From assembly GCF_024834045.1 (NCBI RefSeq), contig NZ_JANUXW010000004.1, positions 62,001 through 126,000 of the forward strand: DNA of 64,000 nucleotides, given 5' to 3'. Position numbers and translations under genes: made by a program. This document shows, piece by piece, positions 48,013 through 58,133 of the stretch. The first letter of the stretch is position 1; every line of letters starts with the position of its first letter. Under the pieces are notes generated by a model. The model worked only from the letters and a program-made list of their open reading frames with translations, was not told the origin of the DNA and did not search any database. The stretch comes from Neisseria montereyensis. GTDB lineage: Bacteria; Pseudomonadota; Gammaproteobacteria; Burkholderiales; Neisseriaceae.

Positions 48013-50025
48013 TTAACGCTCCAAATGCAAAAACTGGATATGCCGTTCATACTGATTCAGAATATCAATAATGATTTGCTCTTTGGTATAACCGACAATA
48101 TCGTAATCCTGACTGCCTTCAACCAAGAATACTTCGGCGCGGTAATAGATTTCCTGCTCGCCTTTTGATGCCAGATTAGTAGCCTGACTCAAAGCGAATA
48201 CCGGTTTAACGGCTTCCAATAGGCGGACTTCATATAAGAAATCGATTTCTTCACCATGCAACACGGCCAATTTCAAGGCACGGTTTTCTTTGTCTTCCGT
48301 GAGCTTGCTTTCAATACCTTTTTCCTGCAACTCATGTGCTACTTCCAGCATCGCCGGTTGTAAGCTATGGGTCATAAAGCGTGATGCGTCTTTGCTATCG
48401 GGGAATGTTACCAAGCGGCTCAAACGGTTGCGCCAGTTGCGGCCGTTATCCAATACCATTGCACGGTCGATAAGGTTGGCTTTGCGTTTATTGCCTTCCT
48501 GTTGCAGGCACATCCACAAAGAAATCATATAGAGCACCAAAATAAGCGAGAACGGCAAACCTGCGACAACCGATACCGATTGCAACGAACCGAAACCGCC
48601 GGCAAAAAGCAGGCCGAGGGTGATTAAGCCGGTGGCCGCTGCCCAGAATAGGCGCATCCAAATCGGTGCGTCGGCACCGGAGGCAAGGTTTTTCGAGCTT
48701 AAGTTTGCCAATACCAGCGCACCTGAGTCGGCAGACGTTACAAAGAAAATCAAACCGATCACCACTGCCAACAATGACCACATAGAAGCAAGCGGGTAAT
48801 GCTCAAGTAGTGCGAATAAGCCCATTGCCGGGTCTTGCAGGGCGGTTTCGCCCAAAGCCACTGCGCCGTTGTTCACTATTTCAATGGCACTGTTACCAAA
48901 AATCGAGAACCAGGCAAAGATAAAGCCAAGCGGAATAAACATCACGCCGAACACAAATTCACGCAAAGTACGGCCGCGTGAAATACGGGCGATAAACAGG
49001 CCGACAAACGGCGCCCATGCTACCCACCATGCCCAGAAAAAGATGGTCCAACCTGATTTCCATTCCGCGCCCTGTTCGCCATTGTAGGCATATACTTGGA
49101 AGGTTTTCATCACGATGGTTTGAAAATAATCGCCGATGTTTTCAGTAAGCGCGTTCAGTAGGAACACGGTAGAGCCCATAAACAGCAGGCCGATTAGTAG
49201 AACGGTAGCACCCAACATATTGATTTCGGAAAGACGGCGTACACCACGTTCCACACCCGACATCGCCGATAATCCGGCCACAATCACCACCGAAACGATA
49301 ATGGTGGCTTGCACCAGTTTATTGGTCGGAATACCAAATACATGGTTCAAACCGGCATTGGCTTGCAATACGCCGATACCGAGACTGGTGGCAATACCCA
49401 GCAAGGTACACACCACGCCGAAAGTGTCGACCGTGTGCCCCAGCCAGCCTTCGGTACGTTTACGGCCGAAGATAGGCATCAATGCACTACGCAGGGCAAG
49501 CGGCATATCTCTACGGTAAGCAAAATACGCCAGCGCCATGCCGATTAAGGCATAGATACCCCAACCGTGCAAACCCCAGTGTAAGAAGGTTTGCGCCATT
49601 GCCGCGCGTGCCGCTTCGGGCGTACCGCCCTCACCGATATTGGGGGTGAGATAGTGGGTTAGCGGTTCGGAAGCACCGAAAAACAGCAAATCGATACCGA
49701 TACCGGCCGAGAACAGCATGGCCGCCCAAGCCAGATAGGGGAAGTCGGGGCGGTCTTGGTCTTTGCCCAACTTGATATCGCCGTATCGCGATGCGCCGAC
49801 AAAAATGGAAAAAATCGAATAAGCGGCCACAACCAGCATGTAATACCAGCCGAATTTATCCGATATCCAGCGCAAGGCGCTGCCGAGTACATTTTCACTG
49901 AGCTCGGGGAACATAATCGTAAATACGATAAGGGCAACAGATGCTACCGAAGCGGCGGTAAACACGGTTTTATTCACCGCCAGCTTAGGCAGCTCCGCTT
50001 CCGTGTGATTAGAGGCATTATGCAT
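48013..50025 (-). CDS. betT: BCCT-family choline/betaine transporter
   Basis: 670 residues with about 12 membrane helices and a C-terminal cytoplasmic domain of about 150 residues, typical of osmotically regulated BetT. The BCCT signatures are SAGIGIDLLFFGASEP (about residues 106-121) and FFWAWWVAWAPFVGLFIARI, with the substrate-site tryptophans. It imports choline, which BetA and BetB (same strand, nearby) turn into glycine betaine. Confidence 0.92.
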   Translation of the reverse strand: MHNASNHTEAELPKLAVNKTVFTAASVASVALIVFTIMFPELSENVLGSALRWISDKFGWYYMLVVAAYSIFSIFVGASRYGDIKLGKDQDRPDFPYLAWAAMLFSAGIGIDLLFFGASEPLTHYLTPNIGEGGTPEAARAAMAQTFLHWGLHGWGIYALIGMALAYFAYRRDMPLALRSALMPIFGRKRTEGWLGHTVDTFGVVCTLLGIATSLGIGVLQANAGLNHVFGIPTNKLVQATIIVSVVIVAGLSAMSGVERGVRRLSEINMLGATVLLIGLLFMGSTVFLLNALTENIGDYFQTIVMKTFQVYAYNGEQGAEWKSGWTIFFWAWWVAWAPFVGLFIARISRGRTLREFVFGVMFIPLGFIFAWFSIFGNSAIEIVNNGAVALGETALQDPAMGLFALLEHYPLASMWSLLAVVIGLIFFVTSADSGALVLANLSSKNLASGADAPIWMRLFWAAATGLITLGLLFAGGFGSLQSVSVVAGLPFSLILVLYMISLWMCLQQEGNKRKANLIDRAMVLDNGRNWRNRLSRLVTFPDSKDASRFMTHSLQPAMLEVAHELQEKGIESKLTEDKENRALKLAVLHGEEIDFLYEVRLLEAVKPVFALSQATNLASKGEQEIYYRAEVFLVEGSQDYDIVGYTKEQIIIDILNQYERHIQFLHLER

Positions 50026-50237
50026 GCGTTCTCCTTATATTATTTTAAGATCAAGAACAATAAGTTTCAGACGGCCTCAAACAGCCTGAAGGCCGTCTGA
50101 ATAAACATGATTAAACTGTTTGTTATGTTCTCCTTTTTCAGACGGCCTAAACCATAACGGCCATCCGGCGGCAATCTATTCATGCCGCTTGGTTTTCAGA
50201 CGGCCTAAAGTATCTATAAAGGCCGTCTGAAAAATAT
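50026..50237. repeat. DUS cluster between betA and betT
   Basis: Five complete AG-DUS copies in 212 bp: 50066-50077 (complement), 50090-50101, 50137-50148 (complement), 50195-50206 (complement) and 50220-50231. Two facing pairs can form (50066/50090 and 50195/50220), each with a loop of about 12 bases. No gene is present. Confidence 0.9.
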
Positions 50238-51923
50238 TTAACTGCGCTTGGCTTCGCCACGCACCGGCGCATCACCGGCCACATAATAAGCGGCAGTTGA
50301 TTTGGGCAACGGTTGGCGGCCACGGATTTTGTCGGCGATTTTTTCCGCCAACATAATGGTGGTGGCATTGAGGTTGCCCGTAATAATGGTCGGCATAATC
50401 GAAGCATCGACCACGCGCAAGGCTTCAATACCGTGTACGCGGCCTTCATTATCCACTACCGCATCGTTGCCCTCACCCATCGCACAAGTGCAAGACGGGT
50501 GATAGGCGGTTTCGGCATGGTTGCGCACATATTCGTCTAGCTCGGCATCGCTTTGCAGATTGGCGGCCGGTGTTATCACGTCGCCGCGGTAACGGTCGAG
50601 TGCGGGCTGATTCATAATCTCGCGCGTAATACGGATGGCGGCACGGAATTCTTCCCAATCCTGTTCGTGGCTCATATAGTTAAACAGAATGCTCGGATGC
50701 TCGGCCGGATCGCGTGATTTCAGTTTAATACGACCGCGGCTGGGCGAACGCATCGAACCGACGTGTGCTTGGAAACTGTGCGACTTGCTGGCATTGCGCC
50801 CGTCGTAGCGCACGGCGATGGGTAGAAAATGATATTGGATATTCGGCCAAGCGAATTTCTCATCGCTGCGGATAAAGCCGCCGCCTTCAAAATGGTTGGT
50901 CGCGCCGAGGCCTGTGCCCATAAACATCCATTCGGCACCGATAGCGGGTTTGTTCCACCAGTTGGTTGCCGGCGCAATCGAAACCGGTTCTTTACATTCA
51001 TACTGCATGTAAAGTTCGAGATGGTCTTGCAGGTTATTGCCTACACCGGACAAGTCGAGGATTTCGCTCACGCCTGCTTCTTGCAACCATGCGCCGGGGC
51101 CGACGCCGCTGCGTTGCAAAATCTGCGGCGAAGCAACCGCTCCGGCACACAACAACACTTCACGGCGCGCATCAATGCTATGCGTTTGCCCTTTATGGCT
51201 GAATCGTACGCCGCGCGCCCGTTTGCCGTCGAATAAAATCGTGTCGGTTAGCGCCCCGGTGAGGATGGTTAAGCGGTCGCGGTGTTTGGCCATATCCAGA
51301 TAACCGCGTGCGGTTGAAGAACGGCGGCCATTAGGCGTTACAAAACGATCCATCGGGCCGAAACCTTCTTGTTGATAGCCGTTTAAATCATCAGTGTGGG
51401 GATAACCTGCATCTACACCCGCCTGAATCATGGCTTCGAATAGCGGATTCACGCCGGGTTTGGCCGTGGCCACATGTATCGGGCCGCTGCCGCCATGATA
51501 CTCATTTTCACCGGCATCACGGTGCTCGGCTTTTTTGAAATAAGGCAGGCAATCAAGATAAGTCCAATCTTCCAAACCGGGCTGTTGCGCCCAGCTATCG
51601 AAATCCATCGCATTGCCGCGGATATAACACATGCCGTTAATCAACGACGAACCGCCCAAACCTTTACCGCGCCCGCAATCCATCTGGCGGTTGTTCATAT
51701 GCGGTTCGGGGTCGGTTTTATAGCCCCAGTTATAAGTGGTGCCTTGCAGCGGCATCGCCAAGGCGGCCGGCATTTGCGTGCGAAAATCCAAACGGTAGTC
51801 CGGCAAGCCCGCTTCCAGCAGTAATACGGATACATTTTCATCTTCGGTTAGCCGTGCCGCCAATACATTACCGGCACTACCGGCACCGATAATAATGTAG
51901 TCGTAAGCAGTTTTTAATGACAT
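50238..51923 (-). CDS. betA: Choline dehydrogenase
   Basis: 561 residues, GMC oxidoreductase. It oxidises choline to betaine aldehyde with FAD. The FAD-binding motif [18 protein letters not shown] is at residues 8-25. Further family motifs are [18 protein letters not shown] and the C-terminal [10 protein letters not shown] (catalytic His) and [11 protein letters not shown] (catalytic Asn). betB lies beyond an unrelated flavoenzyme gene, and no betI regulator gene is seen in the window. Confidence 0.95.
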   Translation of the reverse strand: MSLKTAYDYIIIGAGSAGNVLAARLTEDENVSVLLLEAGLPDYRLDFRTQMPAALAMPLQGTTYNWGYKTDPEPHMNNRQMDCGRGKGLGGSSLINGMCYIRGNAMDFDSWAQQPGLEDWTYLDCLPYFKKAEHRDAGENEYHGGSGPIHVATAKPGVNPLFEAMIQAGVDAGYPHTDDLNGYQQEGFGPMDRFVTPNGRRSSTARGYLDMAKHRDRLTILTGALTDTILFDGKRARGVRFSHKGQTHSIDARREVLLCAGAVASPQILQRSGVGPGAWLQEAGVSEILDLSGVGNNLQDHLELYMQYECKEPVSIAPATNWWNKPAIGAEWMFMGTGLGATNHFEGGGFIRSDEKFAWPNIQYHFLPIAVRYDGRNASKSHSFQAHVGSMRSPSRGRIKLKSRDPAEHPSILFNYMSHEQDWEEFRAAIRITREIMNQPALDRYRGDVITPAANLQSDAELDEYVRNHAETAYHPSCTCAMGEGNDAVVDNEGRVHGIEALRVVDASIMPTIITGNLNATTIMLAEKIADKIRGRQPLPKSTAAYYVAGDAPVRGEAKRS

Positions 51924-52536
51924 TAAATTTCCTTCTTTCTTTTATCTTCTAACATAAACTTTTATCTTTATATAGCGAATTCATTTAAACGGCGTTTGTA
52001 TAAAATAATTAGAAAATCACCGTGCCGTATGTCAAACAGTATGTTTACTTCCGTTTATCAAAATTAAATCTATCCCGGCTATCAATCAAATATCGGTTTT
52101 GCAAACATTATGCCGGGATTCATCAGCATAAATATGACAAAAACAAATTCATATTTATATTAATCAAAAATAAACTAAAAAATAAACCCAATATTTACAA
52201 ATTGTTAATTCACAATTAATAGTCTATTTCACTATATTTATTGTATTGGTCGAAAATTTGTTTACTATTACGGCAGATAGTGAAATGGTTGGATGGAAAC
52301 ACCAATATCAACATATTTACAACCATTGCTAAAATTAACAGCTTGGTAAATTTGCTTTAAGCAAAATATCATCTTATGATGGTTATCGTAAATTATTTCG
52401 AACAGTAATGCGCAGATATATCATGTAACACTGATATTTCATTTTATAAATATTAGCATATTTAATATTTTATAATATCTGCTTCGATACAATTTACTTA
52501 TGCCTCCAAACAATTTTATATATTAAGGATATCAGC
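51924..52536. other. AT-rich divergent region betA-lctO
   Basis: 613 bp between divergent genes. It is strongly AT-rich, has no DUS and no credible gene; a 65-residue reading frame at 52022-52219 is low-complexity and lacks a ribosome site. Promoters for both neighbours must lie here, but no pair matches well enough to call. Confidence 0.6.
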
Positions 52537-53856
52537 ATGAGTTCAAACAACGATTTATTAAACACGCCGTCAGAAGAAGAGGAAAAATCCGCTTCAACCA
52601 ATCTGAAAGACAGCGGCATCTCCAGACGCAAACTTTTAGCTGCCGGTGCCGGCTTGGGTGCGCTGCCTTTATTGGGCACTCGCGCATTTGCAGCCAATAA
52701 CAATTCTGCTGCCGCCGCAGCCACAACAAGACGTGCCCGCTCTTCTGCTTACGGTGCCAGCACAGCTGAAAAATCACTCAAGATCATCAGCTTGGAACGC
52801 TTAAAACAAGAAGCCAGTAAAGTGATTCCTAAAGCAGGTTTCGCATTCGTATCAGGCGCTGCCGGTGCCGAGTGGACTATGCATGAAAACCGTCGCGCCT
52901 TTGACGACTACCGCATTGCCGCCAAGCGCCTGGTTGGTTTATCACGAGACGATATCGATATTTCTACCAACCTGTTGGGCTTGAAATTACCTACTCCCGT
53001 TATCGTTGCACCTATGGGCGCACACGCCATGGTTCACGAAAGAGGTGAAATCGATACTGCCCGCGGTACCGGTTTGGCTAATACATTATACTGCTCATCC
53101 GGTGCTTCCAATGCCACTTTGGAAGAAATCGCCCGCTCTACTACCGGCCCGAAATGGTTCCAACTGTATTACAACAATGACGAAGCCGTTACCCGTTCAC
53201 TGTTAACTCGTGCCAAAAAAGCCGGCTTCACCGCCATCATTTTAACCGCCGATGCCTTAGGCCCGGGCCAACCTGAAGAATTCCGCGCTATGGGCAGCCC
53301 TTTCCGCCCGGATAGAAACTTCGGTAACCACGATCCGAAAAAAGGCGGTTCAGGCGACTTCTTCAATCAAAAAACCTCATTAACCACTAAAGACGTTCAA
53401 TTTATCAAACAATTTACCGGCCTGCCTGTGATTGTTAAAGGTATTTTGCGTCCTGATGATGCTGAAAAATTCGTTCGTGCCGGTGCCGATGCGATTCAAG
53501 TTTCCAACCACGGCGGCCGCCAAATCGACGGCGTTCCTGCCAGCATGACTGCGTTGCCCGCTATTGCTAAAGCGGTTAACAAACGCGTACCGATTATTTT
53601 AGACGGCGGCATTCGCTATGGTATCGATATTATTCGTGCCATCGCTATGGGTGCCGATGCCGTTGCCGTGGGCCGTCCCGTTCTGTATGGTTTAGGTGTG
53701 GGCGGTGCTCAAGGTGTGAAATCCGTGATAGACTACCTCAACGACGACCTGAAAGCCTCTATGTTGTTGTCTGGTGCGGCCAAACTGTCTGACTTGAACT
53801 CAAGCTATCTTGACATCGTTGGTGAAAATGAAAAATTTGACACCTACAACCGTTAA
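52537..53856 (+). CDS. FMN-dependent L-lactate oxidase-like protein with Tat signal
   Basis: 439 residues. The N-terminus has a twin-arginine signal: SRRKLLAAG (Arg30-Arg31), a hydrophobic stretch and a predicted cut at AFA-A near residue 52. The rest is an alpha-hydroxy-acid oxidase barrel: FVSGAAGAEWTMHENRRAFDDY, APMGAHAMVH, FQLYYNND, VIVKGILRPDDA, the active-site VSNHGGRQIDG (His325, Arg328) and ILDGGIRYGIDIIRA. The overall look is closer to lactate oxidases (lactate plus oxygen to pyruvate plus hydrogen peroxide) than to membrane LldD. Tat export fits an enzyme that must fold around FMN before leaving the cytoplasm. The substrate is inferred. Confidence 0.8.
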   Translation: MSSNNDLLNTPSEEEEKSASTNLKDSGISRRKLLAAGAGLGALPLLGTRAFAANNNSAAAAATTRRARSSAYGASTAEKSLKIISLERLKQEASKVIPKAGFAFVSGAAGAEWTMHENRRAFDDYRIAAKRLVGLSRDDIDISTNLLGLKLPTPVIVAPMGAHAMVHERGEIDTARGTGLANTLYCSSGASNATLEEIARSTTGPKWFQLYYNNDEAVTRSLLTRAKKAGFTAIILTADALGPGQPEEFRAMGSPFRPDRNFGNHDPKKGGSGDFFNQKTSLTTKDVQFIKQFTGLPVIVKGILRPDDAEKFVRAGADAIQVSNHGGRQIDGVPASMTALPAIAKAVNKRVPIILDGGIRYGIDIIRAIAMGADAVAVGRPVLYGLGVGGAQGVKSVIDYLNDDLKASMLLSGAAKLSDLNSSYLDIVGENEKFDTYNR

Positions 53857-53885
53857 TCTTGAATCTATCAGATTCTAAAAGTTAG

Positions 53886-53914
53886 AAAGCCGGGTATATT
53901 GCCCGGCTTTTTTA
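53886..53914 (+). terminator. Terminator after the lactate oxidase-like gene
   Basis: The arms AAAGCCGGG (53886-53894) and CCCGGCTTT (53102 offset to 53902-53910 in the window) close a 7-nt loop, followed by TTTT. Confidence 0.85.
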
Positions 53915-53968
53915 TTACTTAAGCCGTCTGAAAAATAGTTTTCATCGTTATAAGTCAAAAAAATAAAA

Positions 53969-54016
53969 AGGCCGCCTGAAACACGTTTCAGGAAAAAAAT
54001 AGATTTCAGACGGCCT
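53969..54016. repeat. Nested DUS-derived inverted repeats between lctO-like gene and betB
   Basis: A one-base DUS variant (AGGCCGCCTGAA, 53969-53980) faces a normal DUS complement (54005-54016). Inside lies a tight hairpin CCTGAAAC-AC-GTTTCAGG (53975-53992). The rest of 53857-54166 is unremarkable. Confidence 0.65.
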
Positions 54017-54166
54017 CATATTTCATCAATACACTGCTTTAAACAGCTATTCAAACCTAAGCAAACTACTCCTTAGGTTTCGCCAATCTTTCTTGTCATT
54101 CCATAAAATCAAGCGTATCCAACATACCACCCTGTTCAGGAATGGCATGCCTTCCCAAATGCACTT

Positions 54167-55630
54167 TTAGAATACCGACTGATAATCGCCTAATTCAACC
54201 TGCACTGATTTGGTTTGCGTATAGTGCATAAGGGTTTGAATACCGTTTTCACGACCGACGCCCGATTGTTTATAACCGCCTACGGGCATTTGCGCCGGTG
54301 ATTCACCCCACGCATTCACCCAACAGATACCGGCCTGAATCTGGCCGATCACACGGTGGGCGCGCTTAATATCACGCGAAACCACGCCTGCCGCCAAACC
54401 ATATTCGGTATTATTGGCGCGAACAATCACTTCTTCTTCGGTGGTATAAGGCAAAATGCTCATCACCGGACCGAAAATTTCTTCACGGGCAATCGCCATC
54501 TCATCGGTGCAATCGGTGAATACCGTCGGCGCTACATAAGCACCCCGCGCCAATGCACCATCTTGCAAACGGGTACCGCCGGTGAGCAATGTTGCGCCTT
54601 CTTCTTTGCCTTTTGCAATATAGCCCAACACTTTTTCCATATGCGGGAAGCTGGCCAGCGGGCCGAAGTTGGTTTGTTCGTCAAGCGGATCGCCGATACG
54701 AATGCGCTCTACACGTTCTAAAATTTTGGCTTCAAAAGCAGCCTTCATTTTCACCGGCACAAACACGCGGGTACCGTTGGTGCATACTTGGCCCGAGCTG
54801 TAGAAATTCGCCATCATGGCAATATCGGCCGCCAGATTTAAATCGGCATCATCGCAAATAATCAGCGGTGATTTGCCGCCAAGTTCCATCGTGACATCTT
54901 TCAAAGATGAAGCGGCTGCCTGCGACATCACTTTTTTACCGGTTACCACGCCGCCGGTAAACGATACTTTGGCAATCTGCGGATGGGTGCTCAATGCTTC
55001 ACCTACGCGCCAATCACCCTGCACCACGTTAAACACGCCATCGGGCAAGCCGGCTTCGGTGAAAATTTCCGCCAGTTTTAAAGCGCCGCTCGGCGTGACT
55101 TCGCTGGGTTTGAAAATCATGGCATTGCCGGCGGCCAAAGCCGGTGCGGCTTTCCACATGGCAATCTGAATCGGATAGTTCCACGCGCCGATACCGGCTA
55201 CCACGCCAAGCGGCTCTTCGCGGGTATAAACAAAGCTGCTTTCGCGCAACGGAATCTGGCGGCCTTCGATAGCCTGTACCAATCCGGCATAGTATTCAAT
55301 CACATCGGCACCGGTTACCACATCCACATACAGCGTTTCCGACAAGGGTTTACCGGTATCCAAGGTTTCGATTTTGGCCAACTCGTCATTGCGTTCACGC
55401 AAAATGGCTACGGCTTTTAATAAAATACGGCTGCGTTCTACCGCCGTCATCGCCGCCCAAACCTTTTGTCCGGCAATCGCGGCCTGTACGGCACTTTCAA
55501 TTTCATCGGCGCTGCTTTGCTGAATCTCGGCCAGCACTTCGCCGTTGGCAGGATTAATATTTTGTAAGGTTTCGGCTTGCGGATTCTCGGCAACATAGGC
55601 GCCGTTAATATAGGCGGTTAATTTTTCCAT
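54167..55630 (-). CDS. betB: Betaine aldehyde dehydrogenase
   Basis: 487 residues, aldehyde dehydrogenase superfamily. It oxidises betaine aldehyde to glycine betaine with NAD(P). The catalytic Glu lies in TMELGGKSP (about residue 250) and the nucleophilic Cys in [15 protein letters not shown] (about residue 283). The start [13 protein letters not shown] and the [21 protein letters not shown] region fit BetB. It is on the same strand as betA but separated from it by the divergent lactate oxidase-like gene. Confidence 0.93.
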   Translation of the reverse strand: MEKLTAYINGAYVAENPQAETLQNINPANGEVLAEIQQSSADEIESAVQAAIAGQKVWAAMTAVERSRILLKAVAILRERNDELAKIETLDTGKPLSETLYVDVVTGADVIEYYAGLVQAIEGRQIPLRESSFVYTREEPLGVVAGIGAWNYPIQIAMWKAAPALAAGNAMIFKPSEVTPSGALKLAEIFTEAGLPDGVFNVVQGDWRVGEALSTHPQIAKVSFTGGVVTGKKVMSQAAASSLKDVTMELGGKSPLIICDDADLNLAADIAMMANFYSSGQVCTNGTRVFVPVKMKAAFEAKILERVERIRIGDPLDEQTNFGPLASFPHMEKVLGYIAKGKEEGATLLTGGTRLQDGALARGAYVAPTVFTDCTDEMAIAREEIFGPVMSILPYTTEEEVIVRANNTEYGLAAGVVSRDIKRAHRVIGQIQAGICWVNAWGESPAQMPVGGYKQSGVGRENGIQTLMHYTQTKSVQVELGDYQSVF

Positions 55631-56021
55631 ATCAGGTAATCTTTCTTAGCAGATGCCAAACCGGCTTGAAACTTGGCGGTTCGGACGGATAAATAAAACG
55701 AATACGGCAGTAGAAACATTTAAAGTCTTTGATTTGTGTTCGAGCATAGAAAAGCAGCAGGCTGCCGTATATAGGTGTGCAAATAGTCACTTTGCGTTAT
55801 TGATATTTATTTTTCTTTATAACATATTTCAGACGGCCTGTCATAGCGTCGGCGATATGATTAGGCCGTCTGAAAGACTCTTCAGACGGCCTTTTAAGGA
55901 AAATCGGGCATAGTTTCAACCAATAGAAAAAATGCCGGTAAAGCAGTGGCAATCGACAACGAAAAACAGAAAATATGTTATAAATAAGCTTTTCAACCAA
56001 CACTTTCTTTGGAGTAATACG
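55631..56021. other. Divergent region betB-gpmA with DUS hairpin
   Basis: 391 bp. It holds a DUS complement at about 55828-55839 and a facing DUS pair at 55863-55874 and 55881-55892 with T residues after it. The hairpin looks like a terminator but no gene ends there, so it may guard gpmA from upstream transcription. Short reading frames here lack coding character. Confidence 0.6.
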
Positions 56022-56705
56022 ATGGAATTAGTATTTATCCGCCACGGGCAAAGCGAATGGAATGCCAAAAACCTGTTTACCGGCTGGCGCGATGTAAAAT
56101 TAAGCGAAAAAGGTTTGGCGGAAGCGGCCGAAGCCGGACGTAAATTAAAAGAAAAAGGCTATTTATTCGACATTGCGTTCACTTCCGTTTTAACCCGTGC
56201 CATCAAAACCTGCAATATCGTGTTGGAAGAATCCGACCAATTATGGGTGCCGCAAATCAAAACTTGGCGCTTGAACGAACGCCACTACGGTCAATTGCAA
56301 GGCTTGGATAAAAAACAAACCGCTGAAAAATACGGCGACGAGCAAGTACACATCTGGCGCCGCAGCTACGACACCTTACCGCCCCTGCTCGACAGCAACG
56401 ATGAATTTTCAGCACACAACGACCGCCGCTATGCCCACCTGCCCGACGATGTTGTACCCGACGGTGAAAACTTAAAAGTGACCCTAACGCGTGTCTTGCC
56501 TTTCTGGGAAGACCAAATCGCCCCGGCTATTTTGAGCGGCAAACGTGTTTTGGTCGCCGCACACGGCAACAGCCTGCGTGCTTTGGTAAAACATATCGAA
56601 GGCATTTCCGACGACGATATTATGGGCGTTGAAATCCCGACCGGCCAACCGTTGGTATACCGTTTGGACGACAACCTGAAAGTATTGGATAAATTCTATC
56701 TGTAA
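56022..56705 (+). CDS. gpmA: 2,3-bisphosphoglycerate-dependent phosphoglycerate mutase
   Basis: 227 residues from ATG 56022, which has GGAG seven bases upstream. The longer reading from 55932 has no ribosome site and no family similarity in its first 30 residues. It interconverts 3- and 2-phosphoglycerate in glycolysis and gluconeogenesis. Motifs are [13 protein letters not shown] (His8 phospho-acceptor), [15 protein letters not shown] and [16 protein letters not shown] (second His). Confidence 0.97.
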   Translation: MELVFIRHGQSEWNAKNLFTGWRDVKLSEKGLAEAAEAGRKLKEKGYLFDIAFTSVLTRAIKTCNIVLEESDQLWVPQIKTWRLNERHYGQLQGLDKKQTAEKYGDEQVHIWRRSYDTLPPLLDSNDEFSAHNDRRYAHLPDDVVPDGENLKVTLTRVLPFWEDQIAPAILSGKRVLVAAHGNSLRALVKHIEGISDDDIMGVEIPTGQPLVYRLDDNLKVLDKFYL

Positions 56706-56723
56706 TAGAGCCTGATTAAACAA

Positions 56724-56756
56724 GAGGCCGTCTGAAAACCATTCAGACGGCCTTTA
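56724..56756. terminator. DUS-pair terminator between gpmA and parA
   Basis: AGGCCGTCTGAA (56725-56736) and its complement (56742-56753) face each other across a 5-nt loop between two convergent genes, with T residues following on the plus strand. Confidence 0.8.
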
Positions 56757-56793
56757 TTGATTTTATTCAGTGATTTAACGCAATACTTTTCTT

Positions 56794-57564
56794 TTAAGAG
56801 GCAACGCGCTTCAACAGTTCGTCTGCCAAAGCCAAATAAGCCACCGTGCCTTTGGCTTTGGCATCATAAGTCAAAGCCGGCATGCCGTGGCTAGGCGCTT
56901 CGGCCAAGCGCACATTGCGCGGGATGGTGGTTTCAAAAAGCTGTTTGCCGAAATGCGCCTGAAGCTGATCCGAAACCTCTTGCGACAAACGGCTGCGGCT
57001 GTCGTAAAGCGTACGCACAATGCCGAGAATATCCAGCTTCGGATTAATCGCTTGGCGGATTTTCCGAATGGTGGCCACCAAATCGGAAATGCCCTCAAGC
57101 GCATAATATTCGCATACCATCGGCACAATCACGCCGTTTGCCGCCACCAAACCGTTTAAGGTGAGCAAGGTGAGCGTGGGCGGGCAGTCTATCAATATAA
57201 AATCATAATCATCTGTTACGGCAGCCAAGGCGTTTTTCAAACGCATTTCGCGGGCAAGCTCCTGAACAAGCTCCACTTCCGCCCCGGCCAGCGTGCGGTT
57301 GGCCGCTAAAATATCGTAGCCGCCGTTTTTGCTGTGCAATAAAGCCTCTTTAATCGTGGCCTCACCCAATAAAACCTGATAGATGCCGCTGGAAATATTG
57401 CTTTTATCAATGCCGCTGCCGGTGGTGGCATTGCCTTGCGGATCAAGGTCGATAACCAATACGCGTTTTTTTTGTGCCGCCAGTGAAGCGGCCAAATTCA
57501 CCACGGTTGTGGTTTTGCCGACCCCGCCTTTTTGATTGGCAACGGCGATAATATTGATGCCCAT
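56794..57564 (-). CDS. parA: ParA/Soj-family chromosome partitioning ATPase
   Basis: 256 residues. The deviant Walker A QKGGVGKTT (11-19) with its signature Lys, VIDLDPQGNATTGSG and LIDCPPTLTLLT are diagnostic. ParA moves ParB-parS complexes to segregate chromosomes. No parB gene is adjacent on either side in this window, so if present it is elsewhere. Confidence 0.93.
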   Translation of the reverse strand: MGINIIAVANQKGGVGKTTTVVNLAASLAAQKKRVLVIDLDPQGNATTGSGIDKSNISSGIYQVLLGEATIKEALLHSKNGGYDILAANRTLAGAEVELVQELAREMRLKNALAAVTDDYDFILIDCPPTLTLLTLNGLVAANGVIVPMVCEYYALEGISDLVATIRKIRQAINPKLDILGIVRTLYDSRSRLSQEVSDQLQAHFGKQLFETTIPRNVRLAEAPSHGMPALTYDAKAKGTVAYLALADELLKRVAS

Positions 57565-58133
57565 TCTATGCTGCCTGTTTTTTTAAGTTGGCTGAATTGT
57601 ACCGTTATTTGCCGCTAAATGGTAAGAAGGCCGTCTGAAAGGTGTGATTCTGATAATAAATAAAATCGCACCGGATATTAGAAAATTTGTTTGGAAGCCA
57701 TAAAAAGCACAAAGCCGCTATATCATTAGCGGCTTTGTGTTTCGGTTTTGAGTATTTGGTGTAAAGGGAACAAATTTTCTCGTATACGCGCACTCCGATT
57801 AAATAAGATTTAAGAGGGATAAAAAAATGAGTTAAGCTATTGGGTGTTTAATGGACTCGGCATTAGGATGTCTGCCAAGTGTCTTTATTTTGCAATAAAT
57901 AATAATAATTATCAATAATAAAAACAAACTAAATCGCTTTGTTTTTATAAACATATGAAAAACAACATAATTTATTTTTTGTTCATGCTGTATTTTTAAT
58001 ATTACCCATAGCTAAACTTAACCAAACCGCCCACAATCGGGCTATAAATCCCGTATAATATCCCCATATTACAAACTATAAACCCACTTCATGATAAACA
58101 GATACCTCAATATCTGTTTGACGGAATCAGAAA
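57565..58133. other. Intergenic region parA-tldD
   Basis: 569 bp without a credible gene. It contains a DUS near 57629-57640, a perfect 13-bp hairpin (CACAAAGCCGCTA at 57708-57720 with its complement at 57727-57739), a Fur-like sequence at 57901-57919 and a lone TATAAT at 58054-58059 upstream of tldD. Confidence 0.6.
57901..57919. promoter_or_regulatory. Weak candidate Fur-like site upstream of tldD
   Basis: The 19 bases AATAATAATTATCAATAAT match 14 of 19 positions of the Fur box, but they lie in a strongly AT-rich stretch where such matches arise easily. It is 215 bp upstream of tldD, whose products are not known iron genes. Confidence 0.2.

Noticed and set aside
52022-52219. 65-residue frame in the betA-lctO gap
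   Set aside because: Composition follows the AT-rich DNA (Lys, Asn, Ile), with no ribosome site and no motif.
55653-55913. 86-residue frame upstream of gpmA
   Set aside because: It crosses three DUS copies and a hairpin and has no coding character.
57605-57793. 62-residue minus-strand frame upstream of parA
   Set aside because: It overlaps a perfect hairpin and a DUS and has no start signal.
58054-58059. TATAAT upstream of tldD
   Set aside because: No acceptable -35 lies 16-18 bp upstream, so it is not called as a promoter.
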